Source: Glandiceps talaboti
Lineage: Eukaryota > Hemichordata > Enteropneusta > Spengelidae
Direction: 5' to 3'
Length of the DNA stretch: 64,000 nucleotides
NCBI RefSeq assembly: GCF_964340395.1
Contig: NC_135556.1
Coordinates: 20,455,142-20,519,141, forward strand
Under the pieces are notes generated by a model. It made no database searches. It worked only from the letters and a program-made list of their open reading frames with translations, and had not been told where the DNA came from. Position 1 is the stretch's first letter. Every line of letters starts with the position of its first letter. Shown here one piece after another: positions 1-13,361 of the stretch. The position numbers were made by a program, and so were the translations under genes.

Positions 1-1639
1 CCCAAATAATTTGGTTTCTCGTCGTAGGGAAAATTAAAAAGTGATGGAGTGACGCGGTATTCTTTTTTTCTAAGCTCAATTAATTTTAACAGTCCTTGTC
101 GTTCACGAATAACTTGATCGTTTATGGATGGCGTTAATCAAACCTATTTTATAGAACTTAGAGACGCAAAATATTGAGAAAAAAAATGTGTTTCATATTA
201 TGTTTGTGTTGTAACGTTTGACTGTTACTTGATTATGAACTTGTTATTTAAGTAATATTATTTGGTTAATATAGTGATATTCACAATGTAGAATGTTTTT
301 TGGGATGACTCACCCAGCACGTATGAATTTGGCTTAGTGTACACTTTTGACATGCTTTTGTCTGAGACCACTTACATTTACAAGTTCAACATATTAGGAA
401 TTAATTTTGATGTGAAATGAACGTTACGGATATATTCTGGTGAAACGGACCGTAGCGTAAATTCATAATGTAATATCATACTCGTCTTCGTTCATTTTTA
501 TGTATGATATGCTCTCCAAGGTGATTGAGCACTCACTGAGTGAATGAAACACTATTATCGAAAATACTTTTTACTTAGTAGATTATCATGTAAATATTTT
601 ACGTAGAATTTATGTGTATATGTCTATACTGAAAAGTTATATGCTGCTAATGCATTTTAGAAGAATCATAAAATGAATACCTACGATCGTAAGATTTATA
701 TTGTGTATTGTACAGTATGTTCACTTGAAATATTACACTTGTTAGATTCAGTTAGTCACCCTAACAATCGATAAGATCATCATTTAGAATTGTTTTTTTA
801 CGTACTATATGTAGAGGTTGATATTCTCTTAGCCTTAGTTGTGGATGGCATTTACAAAGAGCTCTTTTAAGTATTGTATGGTTACATGATATATGACTAT
901 TAATGCGATGGCGCAGGTGCATTTAGTTATTTAAGACATATGCTTTGTTCATTTGCGTTGATGAACAACACTAAAAGTCTACAAATTTGTTATCAGCTAG
1001 AAATATCAGCACACTATAGCACTATTGACAGCAACCGAATCTGGTTTATCCCATGCGATAAGAACATTTGATAAGTAATCAATAAACCCTGCTCATGTCG
1101 CAGAATTTAGATTGGTTTTGGTAAGACGAGAACTGTGAAAAACACATTATTGAATTTGAATGGTAATGAATACCGAGTATTAGCCTTTTGTTTCTTTTGA
1201 TAGAATATAGCATTTGAAGTGTACACTTGAAAAGGGGTTCCCTAAATTAATTGTTAGGTTTCGCCGTTCTTTTCAATGACTGAGGAGAAAAGGCATGTGA
1301 TGTAAATAAAGTATAAAATGGCAAGCTTATGAACCGTCTAGATAATTTGTGACTTGTATTGATACGTTATAAAGCATTATTGATATAATTAACACATTTG
1401 TCAATGTATACCTTTACTCTATTGGTGAAATTAAACTTAAGCAGATAAAAAACCTCGACTTTGCATAATTCATCCTGAAGAAAGGCATTATTCAAGTAAG
1501 TGTGTGTGTGTGTTTATATATTGTGCCGATTCACAAAAAAGTGCAACCGATGTACCGGATAACTACAGATGAATTTCTATGTTAAGTATCTTCAGTAAAA
1601 TATTCACTGGTACCTCAATCGGAGACTTACCTTTTGGGC
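1..1639. other. AT-rich intergenic DNA
   Basis: No coding region, RNA gene or clear repeat could be supported here. The only structured sequence is a short GT run near 1500-1515. Short open frames have neither splice context nor recognisable motifs. Confidence 0.5.
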
Positions 1640-1962
1640 GGATGACAGAGGCTGGTGTTAGGAATGGCTACTCCACCGTTGACAACACTTTCATTTTACA
1701 ATCTATAATCCAAAATACTTGCCAAAGAATAGACGAAAATTCTATTGCATTTTTGTAGACTTTTCGAAAGCATTCGACAGAGTGGCTATGGTATATTATT
1801 TTAAAGAGTGGAGTCAAAGGGAAAATGTTCCGTATGTAACATACCATGTACAGTGGTATCACATCATGCGTTAGAACTGACAAAGGGCAAACAGAATATT
1901 TGCGTGTCCGACAAGGTTGTATGCTTAGCCCCTTGCTATTTTCATTTTTTATCAACGCGTGA
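1640..1962 (+). mobile_element. degraded non-LTR retrotransposon reverse transcriptase fragment
   Basis: Reading + strand frames piecewise gives classic LINE reverse-transcriptase blocks. A GYSTVDN-type segment lies near 1655-1690, an FVDFSKAFDRV block near 1748-1785, and an RQGCMLSPLLFSFFIN block near 1909-1956. Spacing and order match the fingers/palm region of LINE RTs. The catalytic FADD block was not found downstream. The blocks lie in different frames and are interrupted by stops, so the copy is dead and truncated. The motifs are seen in the sequence; assignment to a LINE is established family knowledge; the clade is not determined. Confidence 0.8.
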
Positions 1963-2090
1963 ACAAATTCTCCTAGCACCTCATATGCATGATACCTAGT
2001 AGAGTATGTATTTTGGCTATGGTATCTGATGTAATGAAAATGTTATGAAGCATCTATCCCTTACTGTCATTAAATTAATTTTTACCTTCC

Positions 2091-2250
2091 GTAAGGAAGG
2101 TGATAATATACTGATGAAGTCTGTGTGTCTGTGCGCGCGCGCGTGTGTGTCTCTGTGTGTGTCTGTGTCTGTATCACCATTTCCGAAAAAACGGCTGCAT
2201 CAATTGGAACGAAATTTCACAGACATGTCCTGTAGGGCAATGGCCAGAAC
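2091..2250. repeat. GT-rich microsatellite with attached repeat-like flank
   Basis: An imperfect GT/CTGT tract (about 2119-2170) is followed by an AAAACGGCTGCATCAATTGG-type segment. A similar architecture (short tandem tract, then an ACCGATTTCAACCAAAC segment) occurs at 46380-46490. This resembles a dispersed repeat family common in invertebrate genomes that starts with CTGT/GTCC tracts. Family membership is inference. Confidence 0.35.
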
Positions 2251-2313
2251 TGATTAGGTTTTGATAATAATCCGATGAATATAAATGACCAATTTGAGTA
2301 ATTAATCGATCGA

Positions 2314-2435
2314 ACGAGTATAAAGTTGGCATCAGATTCAGATTCAGATTCAGGTAGCGTTATCTTATGAACGTTATATTGAGCGTCAGATGGCTTCAGA
2401 TCCGAATCTGAATCTGACGCCAACTTTATACTTGT
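2314..2435. mobile_element. foldback (MITE-like) element, copy 1
   Basis: Arms 2314-2345 and 2404-2435 are near-perfect reverse complements (32 nt, 2 mismatches), built on GAGTATAAAGTTGGC and tandem CAGATT units, with a 58-nt middle. The same arm sequence and interior recur at 31643-31733, showing a dispersed family. No transposase is encoded. The superfamily is unknown and no clear target duplication was seen. Confidence 0.7.
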
Positions 2436-4559
2436 GCTCTACACTATACTGAGAAAGACTCTGTTTTCAGGGGTTTTGTGCCAACCTTATTTTGTGTTTC
2501 CCTTGGGTCTGCACTCTGCGATGGCTGCACAAACACAAGAAAAAAGAAGACCAAGGCAGGGTATTTAAATGATTCAAACTCACCAGAAAACAATTTTTTT
2601 TCTTGGCCTTAAAATAGATTTACAATGAGCGCGGAGTTCACAAACAGGTGAAATATTTATCATCGTTTCAATTTCGTCAAATATGGACTTATCATTTTCA
2701 AATATCACACACTGATGCGCAGATGAATAAAGAGAAATCGTGTCTTTTTAGATTTTCGAATAGAAGTTTATTGAGTATTATATTGACCATAACCGTCTCC
2801 TTTTTACCGTGTTCTTTTCCGATTTCTCTTGATAACAAACTACCGCTGTTTGTTGCAAAGCTTGTACATAATCATTTATTTAGCTCTGTATCTCAGGATA
2901 TAAGTACACTCTCACATATTTATCAAGTGTAATAATCTATAATTTATACCCAAATGTGTGTGGTCAAAATATGGAAAATAGACCAAGCCCTGTGTAGCCT
3001 ACGAAGAAAATTTCGCGACAATGTATCAATAATGGTGACCTATACATTGACCTCTATATAATTAGTGTACAGTGAGGGCACGCCACTCAACAAAATCTTG
3101 AGAAGGAATGTGTAAACTCGTGGTGGGACAGAAGGAGTTCAACACGTACATGCCATATCCCGGGTATGTAGGGGATCACGAAAGCCGAGTGAAGTCAAGG
3201 ATGGCAAGCTTTCCTGTGCTGAGGATAGGAGGCGTGGCGGGCATTTGAACATCATTTTTGACAACTAACTTTCATTGGTACTTGACGAATCACAGATATA
3301 GAGCTGCATTTCTTACATAAATCCTTACGGAAGGCATTCAGTTTAAATCTGGTATTATCTGGTTTTTACAACTGCGTATACATTCCATTGCCTTGGGATG
3401 AGATAAATAGCGCAATGTCGGATTAAAACGAATTAAATTCTTATGGTTTGTGTGTGTGTGTGTGTGGGGGGGGGGGGTGAAAACGATTTCACTTTTAATT
3501 TTTGCTAATTAAATTAGGGTTTGTGGGTTTGTGGCCTAACTAAAAGAAGTATGTTTTATCCCATTTATTAATAAATTCGTACTTTTAATCTTCTTTGATT
3601 AGCTTACGTCATTCCTAGACACTAGTATTTCCTACTAGGCACAGGCATAACACATACATAAACAGATTATGCATTTATTCTCCTTAACTGCTAAGTATTT
3701 CATTAATTTACATTGCCAAAGTTGCTTTAATACGTCATTAAATTATTAAAACGGGTCAACATTGCACTTAACGATACAATGTTGGTGTAATGCCATACAC
3801 GTCTGCCATCACTGATGGCCACATTTGATTTCGTCACTTCTAGTTGGCTCCTGTTTATTTCTGGTGACTATAATACTTACAAGTATCACAAGTTTAAGTT
3901 TGATTTTAAGTTTAAGTTTAAGTCTCTTTTTCCTTTTTTCAACACTATTTTTATCTTTTTAGTATTCCATACTGTTTTTGTCTTATAAATGGAAGTAGTT
4001 ACATGTCATTCTATTTTCAAGATCCATGGATTTTTGGTATATTCAAAGTTTGCATTGTGAAGCACCTCTAGCTCTTAACGACAGATTTCATTCTTGGAGT
4101 TAGACTCTAAACTTTATCATTATCTTTGAGTTGAGGTTAGGCATGTACACGTGGACAGCACTGGTAAGGATGAAGACTTAAATTTTTTTCGACACTTCTG
4201 CTATGAATATTCCAATAGCTGGAACGCAGACGATGATTTTTCGTGTGATTGTTCTAGTCATTTACGGTGGTAAAAAAGATGTAGTGTACCTGTATATATT
4301 AGTTTTGGTTTGCACAGTAGATAGAGTATTAAATGAGATCGTCTGGTTGCAAATTTGTTGTGTGTTTGGTCAGAAGGTTAACTTTTCCATTGAGTGCTTT
4401 GTAGACAATGGTGAGTAGGGAACACCTTTGCTTGATCTCTGAGGGTGCCAGCTTTCTCTTTGATTTGACAAGCAATCAAAAAAAGGATGTTATTTTAGTG
4501 CACTGTGCAAAATGTAACACTTGGATGCATTAGTGGGGCAGTCTGGTGGCAAAGACTGA
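2436..4559. other. intergenic DNA without supported genes
   Basis: Nothing codable could be supported. There is a small GT tract followed by poly-G at 3449-3477. A 94-codon open frame at 2648-2932 has no homologous look, no splice context and low-complexity composition, so it was left out. Confidence 0.5.
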
Positions 4560-4970
4560 TTCAGGTACAATTCTCAAAGTTGTGTTTGCAGCAAAAGTTC
4601 AATTCACTACAATGGGTTACCAACACATATGAATTGCCGTTTGTATATGCATTAAATTTCATATCACATTTGCCAGCCCAAGAGACAAGAGAATCAAGGT
4701 ATGTTAACTTCAAAATTTGAATTTGGAAATCGTCATTAGGGATCGGAGTGAACATGTCTGCACAAAAGGCAGTCATCTGCCAAGAGGATCGAAGATTGGC
4801 TTATCTTTTGAAATATTATTGTGTACGTCATTGATAAATACAAGGAAGCGAACAGGTTCCATTAAGGTTCCCTGTGGAACACCGGATTCTAGTGAGATTG
4901 GTTTTGGAATTTCGTCGTCAACTGTGACACGTTGTCGTCGCGCAGTTAGAAAAGCTTCTTTCTATTTCAG
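4560..4970 (-). mobile_element. degraded non-LTR retrotransposon reverse transcriptase fragment (minus strand)
   Basis: The minus strand reads, from 4970 downwards, a KEAFLTARRQRVTV segment, an SGVPQGT block, LVFINDVHNNI, then after a frameshift LADDCLLCADMF (the catalytic ADD-type box) and a W..KCDMKFN segment. This is the order found in LINE reverse transcriptases (RT motifs 4 to 6). At least one frameshift and a substituted block (LMEPVRF for the usual LGPLLF) show decay. It overlaps and explains an antisense open frame at 4717-5007. It may or may not belong to the same family as the fragment at 1640-1962, on which different RT blocks survive. Confidence 0.85.
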
Positions 4971-6881
4971 GTTCTACTACGAATTTCATAATTTCATAAG
5001 ATGGTAGCATTTGTCCATGTCTCACTACACAGTGTAAACACAAGCGGCACTTCTATTAAGCACAAAGTTGTACTATTTCGTTATCAGAAATGGTTGGGTG
5101 AGGTTATGAGTATGTTGTAGATTTTTTGAAAACAGTAAAATGCGCATTTAGCAGTGAGATATCCTCTATGGCCGCTCCTGATTGCACAGTTACTTGAAAC
5201 ATTACACCTGGACCGGACGTTGATGGCTTCTATATGGAAAACAATATCCAACTGTTTGGAATACATTACAGTAGGGAAATAGCAGAATTTACGGCGGGTG
5301 GGGGATGGGGCAGATGAGAAAACATTTGATCATAAACGAATCGCAGCCCCCTTTCGCACTCTCAAAATGTTTTGCAAATGTAAACTATTTTTATTTGGTT
5401 CAAATCATGAACAAAATATTTCGTATCCACCCTTCCAGACCATAAGTATTTTCATGTGTCCCCCCCCACCTTCGAATCCCCAATTATTTTCGTGACTACC
5501 ACTTTCTCCCAAGCTCCCCTGTCGTAAATTCTGCTCGTCCACTTAGCGTTTAGCACGGAATACATTATTTTTACATTGCTGCTTTTATGTTAAAGCATTG
5601 CACATTTCATGGCATTTTGATGCAATTTTATAATTAAATGAAACAGTATCGTTTAGGTACTAGTAGTTTTTTTATTTTATTTTGACATCTGCTGGTTTCT
5701 GACTTTCAACAATAATATCAAAACTATCATTGGTTAATTCATTTACATCATCTTATCCAAAACCTTTCCTTGTGCCAATCTAACATGCATTAATGGTATT
5801 CCGATCTGTGCAATATTTTATTTTGTTGGGGTTTAAAAAATAATTTACATTTTAAGACATTTTTCTTTTCTTAGGAGGTGCTGAGATATATAGTGATGTC
5901 TGTACATCCGTTTGGCAATGCCCGGTATCCACGTTCTCTTTCATTACATGTTTTTACATTCATCGTTATTGAGACAACTGCGTAACAAGTCTTTAGTAGC
6001 ATTACACATCGCCGCTTGTCATCAATTACTATTGCTGGATCTCCAAATCAATCCACTGCTTTCATCAGCTTACGATGACCACCCGCAGGATGTACGCACG
6101 GACTTTAAGTTTTAGAGTGGTTTCCATGTGATTACAATATACAGATTATTAATGGGGATTCTACGGTTCTTGTGGGGTTAAGTCCAATGCCCTTTATCAT
6201 GTACTTTGGATATGTGTATACGCACATAATCCTTATAGTCAAGAAATATGGTCAAAAGACTCAAATTATAGACATTTACTCTAATTTCAGAAATAGTTGA
6301 TGTTGTACTCCTCTCCAACTCTTCCCCATTCTTCCCAATTGTTTCAACTATGCTCTCATTTTCAGTTAGCAGACACTTTTTTCAATTAATGAGACACTTT
6401 TTGCGAAACGAAAGTGTCCACATACCGTTAATCCGTGAAAGGAACTGTCCGCTAACACTTTAAACCCATGAATGAAACTGTCCTCAGTTTGTTAATCATT
6501 TCTATAGCACTGTCCCCAACTTGTCTTGTACAATGTAACCAACATGTGCTGTACTGCCTGACACTTCTGCCGCACCTAATTATGCACCTGTCATTCTGTA
6601 AAGTGTGTATAAAAATCGCCCTTTACCTACCTTGGCAGGTCTCAAACACAGTACCTCTAATTCTATACCTATCTATCCGAAGACATGCTCTACATCTATA
6701 TCTATAACCACTTCACTACATAGTGACTTGTGCAGAAAGCAGGTATCCATATACAATTTGTTCATTGCCATAACATTGCGTACGTGCACCAGGGTTAATA
6801 ACAGTGCTATGGATAGGTAAAAAAGGAAATACTGTTTGAAAACCTAGAAACTTGTCGAATTGGAGGTATAACGTCGTTTAG
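4971..6881. other. intergenic DNA without supported genes
   Basis: No gene, RNA or clear repeat could be supported. There is a short C-rich tract near 5461-5467. Confidence 0.45.
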
Positions 6882-7012
6882 GGACAAGCCCTCGGCCAAT
6901 AATTGAAAATAATAGGGCACTTTTGGGTAAAGCTCCATTATTTTATAGAAAAATGAAGTTTTCCCCAAAAGTATCCAATTATTTTCAGTTAATAGCCGAG
7001 GACTTGACCTCT
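6882..7012. mobile_element. foldback (MITE-like) element
   Basis: Two arms of about 60 nt (6882-6941 and 6948-7012) are imperfect reverse complements around a very short loop. They share the blocks CCTCGGC, GAAAATAAT and ACTTTTGGG in inverted order. The size and lack of coding sequence fit a miniature foldback element. No second copy was noticed in the window. Confidence 0.6.
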
Positions 7013-9943
7013 AACTAGCAGTTATAGTGAAAAGAAACCAACCTTGAAATTTACCACCATTAACTTGATTAAAACGATACACTAATTCAGGGATGATCTT
7101 TTCTTGTGTTCCGTTTCTTCTTATACAATATTACAAAAAAAAGATGTTTGTTTCATAAAACAGGTTTATATTAAAAGCCTTATATTCTTTAGATTTCAAG
7201 TTGGTAAACACGCTTAGTTTGACAGTTCGACAGGCTTGTTTTAGACTTTCAAAACTTATCCTGGTTGTTGCCTTGCAAGCGCAAAGGAGGTATACACTAG
7301 AATAGCAGTTTTATATCTAAGAATGTACATATATAAATGTCTCATATAGTATCTCGGTCTTTAATAATTGTCTATGGTCATAAAAAGTGTATGTTCTCAA
7401 CTGCCATACTTAGTCTATCAAATAGTAAAGTATAGTAAAATGTATGTATAGTAATATAAAAGCACCTTGTAGAACCAATATTGAGCATAACAATGTGACT
7501 TTATTTCTGTAGATAGATATTGCTGAGATCGAACCGAGACAGAGCCCCATCCGTCCCTGGCTATCGTACTCTCAAGTTTGAATATCAAAAATACAGAAAA
7601 TGTAACACAAACTTATTCGACTCTTTTGTTCTAATTACATTAAAGAAAATAGCATACAGCTGTGGACAGGCAAGTGAATGGATCACCATTGTTAACTAGT
7701 TTGACTAAAGTGATTGTATAGATAGATTTCATTCATACAACTTGACACAATGTTTTCAAAACAACAGGGCACCACCTGCTTTTAAAAGTAGTTTCAAAGC
7801 CAAGGTGGTCCTCAGCCAGCTCTGTTACAGTGAATTAGTCTTATGTAATCATTGGAAGTACATCATGAAAGTGGGATAAGGACATCTTCTGAAGTAATAG
7901 CTATATTACTTGGTCCAAATTGGTATACAATCTTGGCTATTCAACAAGGCAAGTGTACTAAAATTAAGTCTGATGTTCATGGGATCATCAGGAATAAAGT
8001 ATTCAATCTTGTGTATCTAATGTGAAAGTTTTCAACTGTCAAATTCTGAAAAAAGCTAGTTGACACAGATTTGATCACAGTCATTGTGACCCAGCTGGGT
8101 GCCGACTGAATAGTTTTAGTATGTTTATGCATAGACCCTCCACCCACTTGTCATTTACTGACTGAAATCTACCTTATACAGTCAATTTAGTCTGACTAGA
8201 TACATAAGGGGATGCACACACTTGGGATGTCCACAGCGACACCTTGCAATATGCGGGCAGTCTACAGCGCATATCGTGTCTAGCCATAAAAGTAGACGCG
8301 TCACTACACTCGATATAGGTACATTGTCGGAAATACGTTTACCCGCTAAAATGGAAATTATAGATTCATGACAATACATTCAGCACGCATGCACGCACAT
8401 ACACACTTGACTGATTGCCCTTCTGTCTAATTATTACTTAGTATGGATATATAGATAACATCAATAGAGCATCGTAGTGCAGCGGATCTACCCTAATCTA
8501 TATAACTCTATTTGATCCTGGAAATCACCTAGTACATTGCTTTCGTGCTTATTGTACCATCTCTAACAAAATACCTACTTGCCATCGGAGTCAATTACTT
8601 TACAATTTAAAAGTCTGAAGGACTGAAATTCATTGCTGTTAACTCAATAAATAAGATTGATTGACAAATAGGACAACATCTACGTCCAGCTTACAATGTC
8701 GTTCAATCTGAAAGTAAAATGAAAGGAAAGGGGGTTTTCAAGGAGGAAACGTATTACACATGTATGTCTGTGTAACAGTGACAACAGCAAATATAAGTCG
8801 TGTTTCATATTCCTGTGATAATATTCATGGGTCTGTCTGTCTGTCTGTCTGCCTGCCTGACTGTCTGTCTGTCTGTCTGTCTGTCTGGCTGTTGAAACGA
8901 TATCATAAACCTTGCACCACTTGCTACAATAAACGTATACACACGGCTTATGTGTTATTAATTATTGCATATTAATTATTTTAATTTACGCACCAGTCTT
9001 CAAAGTTAGATAAATTCATTTTTAATATATCAAGGACATTAGGGATTCATCGTTATTTACGGCAGGGGTGGACCTAACTAACTTGTTTCACTCTGAAATG
9101 GTTTCATTAAAATAGCTTGCATATCAAAGGTTTCCATATCAAAACTAGTGAATCTCTTTATCCTCAAAAATGCAATTTCTCTTAATGACAGATATTGTTT
9201 TTTTTTTAATATTCACAAAAGCCAAATTAGTTTGTACATCAAATAGGGTTCTTTCTACTTTTGCATTTGTTCGTGATAAGATGAAAATTGTTGTAAATGA
9301 TAAAATAAAAGTTTCTACCATGACTTCGTCCACTGAAACGTTGTATACACAAACGATCTTACTTATCATTGCGTTCAACTGTGTTTATATCTAATGCCAC
9401 ACCATGTATCGATTACAGAAGCACCACTCTATACAAAGGCCTATGACATGACAAGTAATGAATTATTCACTGGCTGTTGCTTCTACCATCAAATGGCGTT
9501 GACTTTAATTATCATAAATAACTCCTGTCTTATTACTTTCATCCATTGATACACGTTGTTACATTTTCACACCTATCAATTCCTTTCACCCCTTATTTGC
9601 ATTTTACCAAGTATCATTTTTACACCTGTATTAGATCTCAATCTTACTATCACTGACATCAGAAGGAGGAGGCTATAAGCCTCCGAAAGCTCATGCATTT
9701 ATAAACAGTTAATCTCAGATTGCATGTCTTTCCATGTATAACGTGTAGCCCGCAGTAAAAAGAAACCCAGTACCAGAAAATTGGCACCAGAAAAGATTAG
9801 GAAAAGTAGTCTGATATACTTCCTTTGATTTTTCCGAAACGTTAATTGACTTCGCTAGTGAATGTGGTATTAACTTGTTCTTTAATGACAGTCACTGTCT
9901 AGATATTCGGATGAAAATCAAACTGCAATGAGCCAAATCAAAC
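7013..9943. other. intergenic DNA with a TCTG microsatellite
   Basis: No gene could be supported. A TCTG/CTGC tandem tract lies at about 8827-8887. A small perfect hairpin (GGAGGCT, 3-nt loop, AGCCTCC) at 9668-9684 is followed directly by GAAA. Confidence 0.45.
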
Positions 9944-10031
9944 GTGTATGTATGTATGTATGTATGTATGTATGTATGTATGTATGTATGTATGTATGTA
10001 TGTGTGTATGTGTGTGTGTGTGTGTGTGTGT
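9944..10031. repeat. (TATG)n microsatellite grading into (TG)n
   Basis: Uninterrupted TATG units from about 9947 grade into TGTG units to about 10031. Simple repeat; no coding meaning. Confidence 0.95.
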
Positions 10032-12950
10032 CTGTTTGATGTTATTCAATTTCATGTCACACAAAATGGAGAATTAGCATGTGATTACGTAAAATGAGAT
10101 TATCACGGAAACGCAATCCACGACGCACAGTTTCTAGGAATAAATCTACCTGTGCGTCATCATGAATCGTGGAAATTGTTCTACACAGTGGTATTTGTTA
10201 ATAAAACACACAGAGTAACTTTAATATAAAATGTACATGTTTAAACCTATTTCCATGTTAATTCTTTATTGCTACATTGCAGCGTAAATGCCGGAAATCT
10301 TTCGACGCATAAAGAACATTAAGTGATCTTGTAAAGAAAAATACTCCTGGCATTATACATGTCGAGTGGCTACTCATGGGAACGTGTTTCGGATGGGTTG
10401 ATAAAATATAGCCCGATGGCAATCTATTTGTATAATTTGGGAGAATGGCGTTCCCATAGCAACGACAACAATTCCTACATGATTCACTGGACTCAATTCA
10501 CATATTTATTGTGCAATATATTTAGAGTGGGTCCTTTGTCTAAATTTCCAATCGAGTGAACTGCTTCTACTCGGTTAAGTAGTGTGACGGTAGTGATGTG
10601 AGATGTATGATAGAATGACACCCATCTCCAGAGAGATGAATTGGTGGACACGAATTTTCACGGGGTTGCCTTAAGATCGGGTGCGCATGAATTGCTCCCA
10701 TCTTCAGATGTTTTGTTGTCACGATATATGATATGTTTGGATTAGGCTTAGTATGTTGAAGTAGTCGGATACCTATTTGTAATTATCTTAAATACTTTAA
10801 AGCACCGTGGGTTATTTTCAAACTATACTGTGCTTAATACCTTTCCTGGAAACAGCTCTTTCAATATCAATCCAACGTCAAGCCCCGCAATTGTATTGTG
10901 TCGGAAGTATGTTCCATTAAGATTCTGTTTTACCTCCCTTAACACTCGTGCAAGCCATCGCAGAAACAGTTGTAAGACTGCGTTTTATTTTTTCCGCCCA
11001 AAAATGTAAGAATATCGCTCATTAGATGCATTAGTGTGACCTTTCTATTACTTGTCTTGTCGGTTGCGATGCATAATTCTACTCAATTGCACAGTGAACA
11101 CGAATATTATTAGCCTAAGGAGGATCTAGGAATATAAAGGGAACGAATAACTAATAGTTGCAGGATGGATCCACGCCAATTTAGTTGATTTAGCAGGACA
11201 CTTTTGGAGTGTTTATTACTAGTATTTCGTCCGAGGCGAAGCCAAACAGATATAGATAGGTTTTTTATGCACACACTTCACTGGAGGGCAGGTGTATATA
11301 GTCTTAAGCATTAATACTGTACAGTTAACAACATTGTAGACTGTGTATTTCAAATTGTTAACGAAATTGTGGACAGTTTCATTGAAAGTGTGCATAACTG
11401 CTTTCGTGAAAATCGTATCGATAATTTCTTACTGCTGAGCTTCCCCCCAGAGTTTCCACATCTTACCCGGGGTCATACAAGTCTTGGAGTAATCAGAAAA
11501 TGTTGTTATTTATAATTAGTCCATGCTATACTGCCTGTTATAGTTCTAATATACATTTTGATTCTCCCGAAGGTTGTGATACATCTTAACTTGTCATCAT
11601 TGACATTTCGTGCAAAGGTGTATCTGGAGAGAAACCATTTAAGTATTTCTAAAAATAAAAAAAAAGAAATTCATGGGCTCAAATAAAAGATTGCACGGGA
11701 GTGATTAAAGATATGCCTTAATGCTGAAATTATTCCTTCATTGATTGACAGTGTTGGCACACTCATTCCATTTTAAGGTTGTGGCTCAGGCTCCGCACAT
11801 CAAAACTCCTTAGAATTCCCGGGGATAACTTAAAGGACAGCAAAGACACATACTAAGACATTTTAGACAACTTCGCCATATATACTAAATGCCATAAAAT
11901 ACCAACGGCATCTACACTTTAGTTTAAGATGCCGCGAGGAACAACTTTGTGTATCATGGGAAATAGGATTCTATCCCAATTAGCATTAGGCAATTGTAAT
12001 CTACTGAGTATTACAGATCATATCTTCCGATCAGATCAAATGTCCTAGGTTAAGAAGGCTTTTAGTATTGAGTAGCCAACTGTCGCCATTGAGTAGAAGA
12101 GTGTTATAGGACTGGCGGTGCTATGTAAACGTTTTGAGTTAATACCAGATTCGTTAAGGGATCATGATAGAACCTAACGTTTTTGCTTTGATTGACATTA
12201 TATTATGACACGTTCCCATATTGCAGACACTTCTTAAGAATTGTGTGGCTAATTTCGTTTAGATCACGTCTATAGGTAAATATAGAACAAGATAAATATA
12301 CACGTTTTTACTTTTTGTTGCTCATGTCACCTTTTACCTAATGGCGAAAATATTTGTAGTGAAAAATCCTGATTTACCATGTCTCAAAAATGTTAATACC
12401 TAGAGACTAGATTCAAGTGTCTACCCCCACATTGCCAGGCTTAAACTTCCTTTGAGATATTGACCTTTGGCCTTGACTTTGATATTTAGGTTCAATTATG
12501 GCAATTCGGCTATTTCCTGCACTGTCACAGACACTTTGTAGCATTTATTCGTTGCCACAAATTTCTTTTAAATCATGTCTCCATTCAGTCGCATATAAGT
12601 AACGTTATTGCAGAAACTGTGCCTTCTACGAAGACTTGTTCTAATCAGTTTGGATATGAATACAAGATTGTGGATGTCGTGTTAGCGGTTTCAGATCAAT
12701 CGCCTGTAGCAAGTACTTACTATACAAGACTTGTCAACCAAATGGTTTCAGGAAATTAAACAGACGAAAATAAAAACTTCTGTCAGTGACCTTTTCATCA
12801 TTTTGAAAGATCATGTTTTTTTCAGTAAACGATAACTAGTCGTGTAACTATGAAGCACCATACTCTCTCTTTTCCATTAGTATATTTGAATAAGAAGGTA
12901 AATGCTAAGTTCATTTCCATGCATGTAATGGATCTAGTATCTATATATAT
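10032..12950. other. intergenic DNA without supported genes
   Basis: Ordinary AT-rich sequence; no coding, RNA or repeat structure could be supported by eye. Confidence 0.45.
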
Positions 12951-13361
12951 GTTACACCCAATCCGTGAAACTGCCCAATTCATGAAATGTGCAATGTAAC
13001 TTTGCCCAGTTCATGAATGCAAGTGAGAGTATAGATTATGATCTAAACAGGCGAAATTAATTTTGGGAACAAGAGTTTTGAACTGGGGTGTTGATTATCG
13101 AACTCTATTAAAAACACAAGCCACACTAAATTATAATAAAATAAGAATTGTGAAGTGATGACTTTGTAAATACATGATAATAAAGTTGTTTGATTCTTAT
13201 TCTATTTTGTGTGTGTCCTATAAAAGACGCGCATTTCATGTACTGGGCATATCCTACAATACTCACTTCATAACCTGGGCAACACGATTGACTATTTCAT
13301 GAACTGGGCAAAGTTACCTACCCATTTCATGAATTGGGCAATTTCACAGATTGGGTGTAGC
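12951..13361. mobile_element. non-autonomous DNA-transposon-like element with nested inverted repeats
   Basis: The outer arms 12951-12989 and 13323-13361 are reverse complements with few mismatches (core ACACCCAATC...TTCATGAAATG). An inner pair, 12996-13017 and 13296-13317, is a perfect 22-nt inverted repeat (core TTTGCCCAGTTCATGAA). The arms are built from a repeated GCCCA.TTCATGAA unit. Both flanks are ATATATAT, possibly a target duplication in an AT tract. No open frame inside resembles a transposase. A length of about 410 bp suits a MITE. Confidence 0.75.

Noticed and set aside
4717-5007. 96-codon plus-strand frame
   Set aside because: Antisense shadow of the minus-strand reverse-transcriptase fragment.
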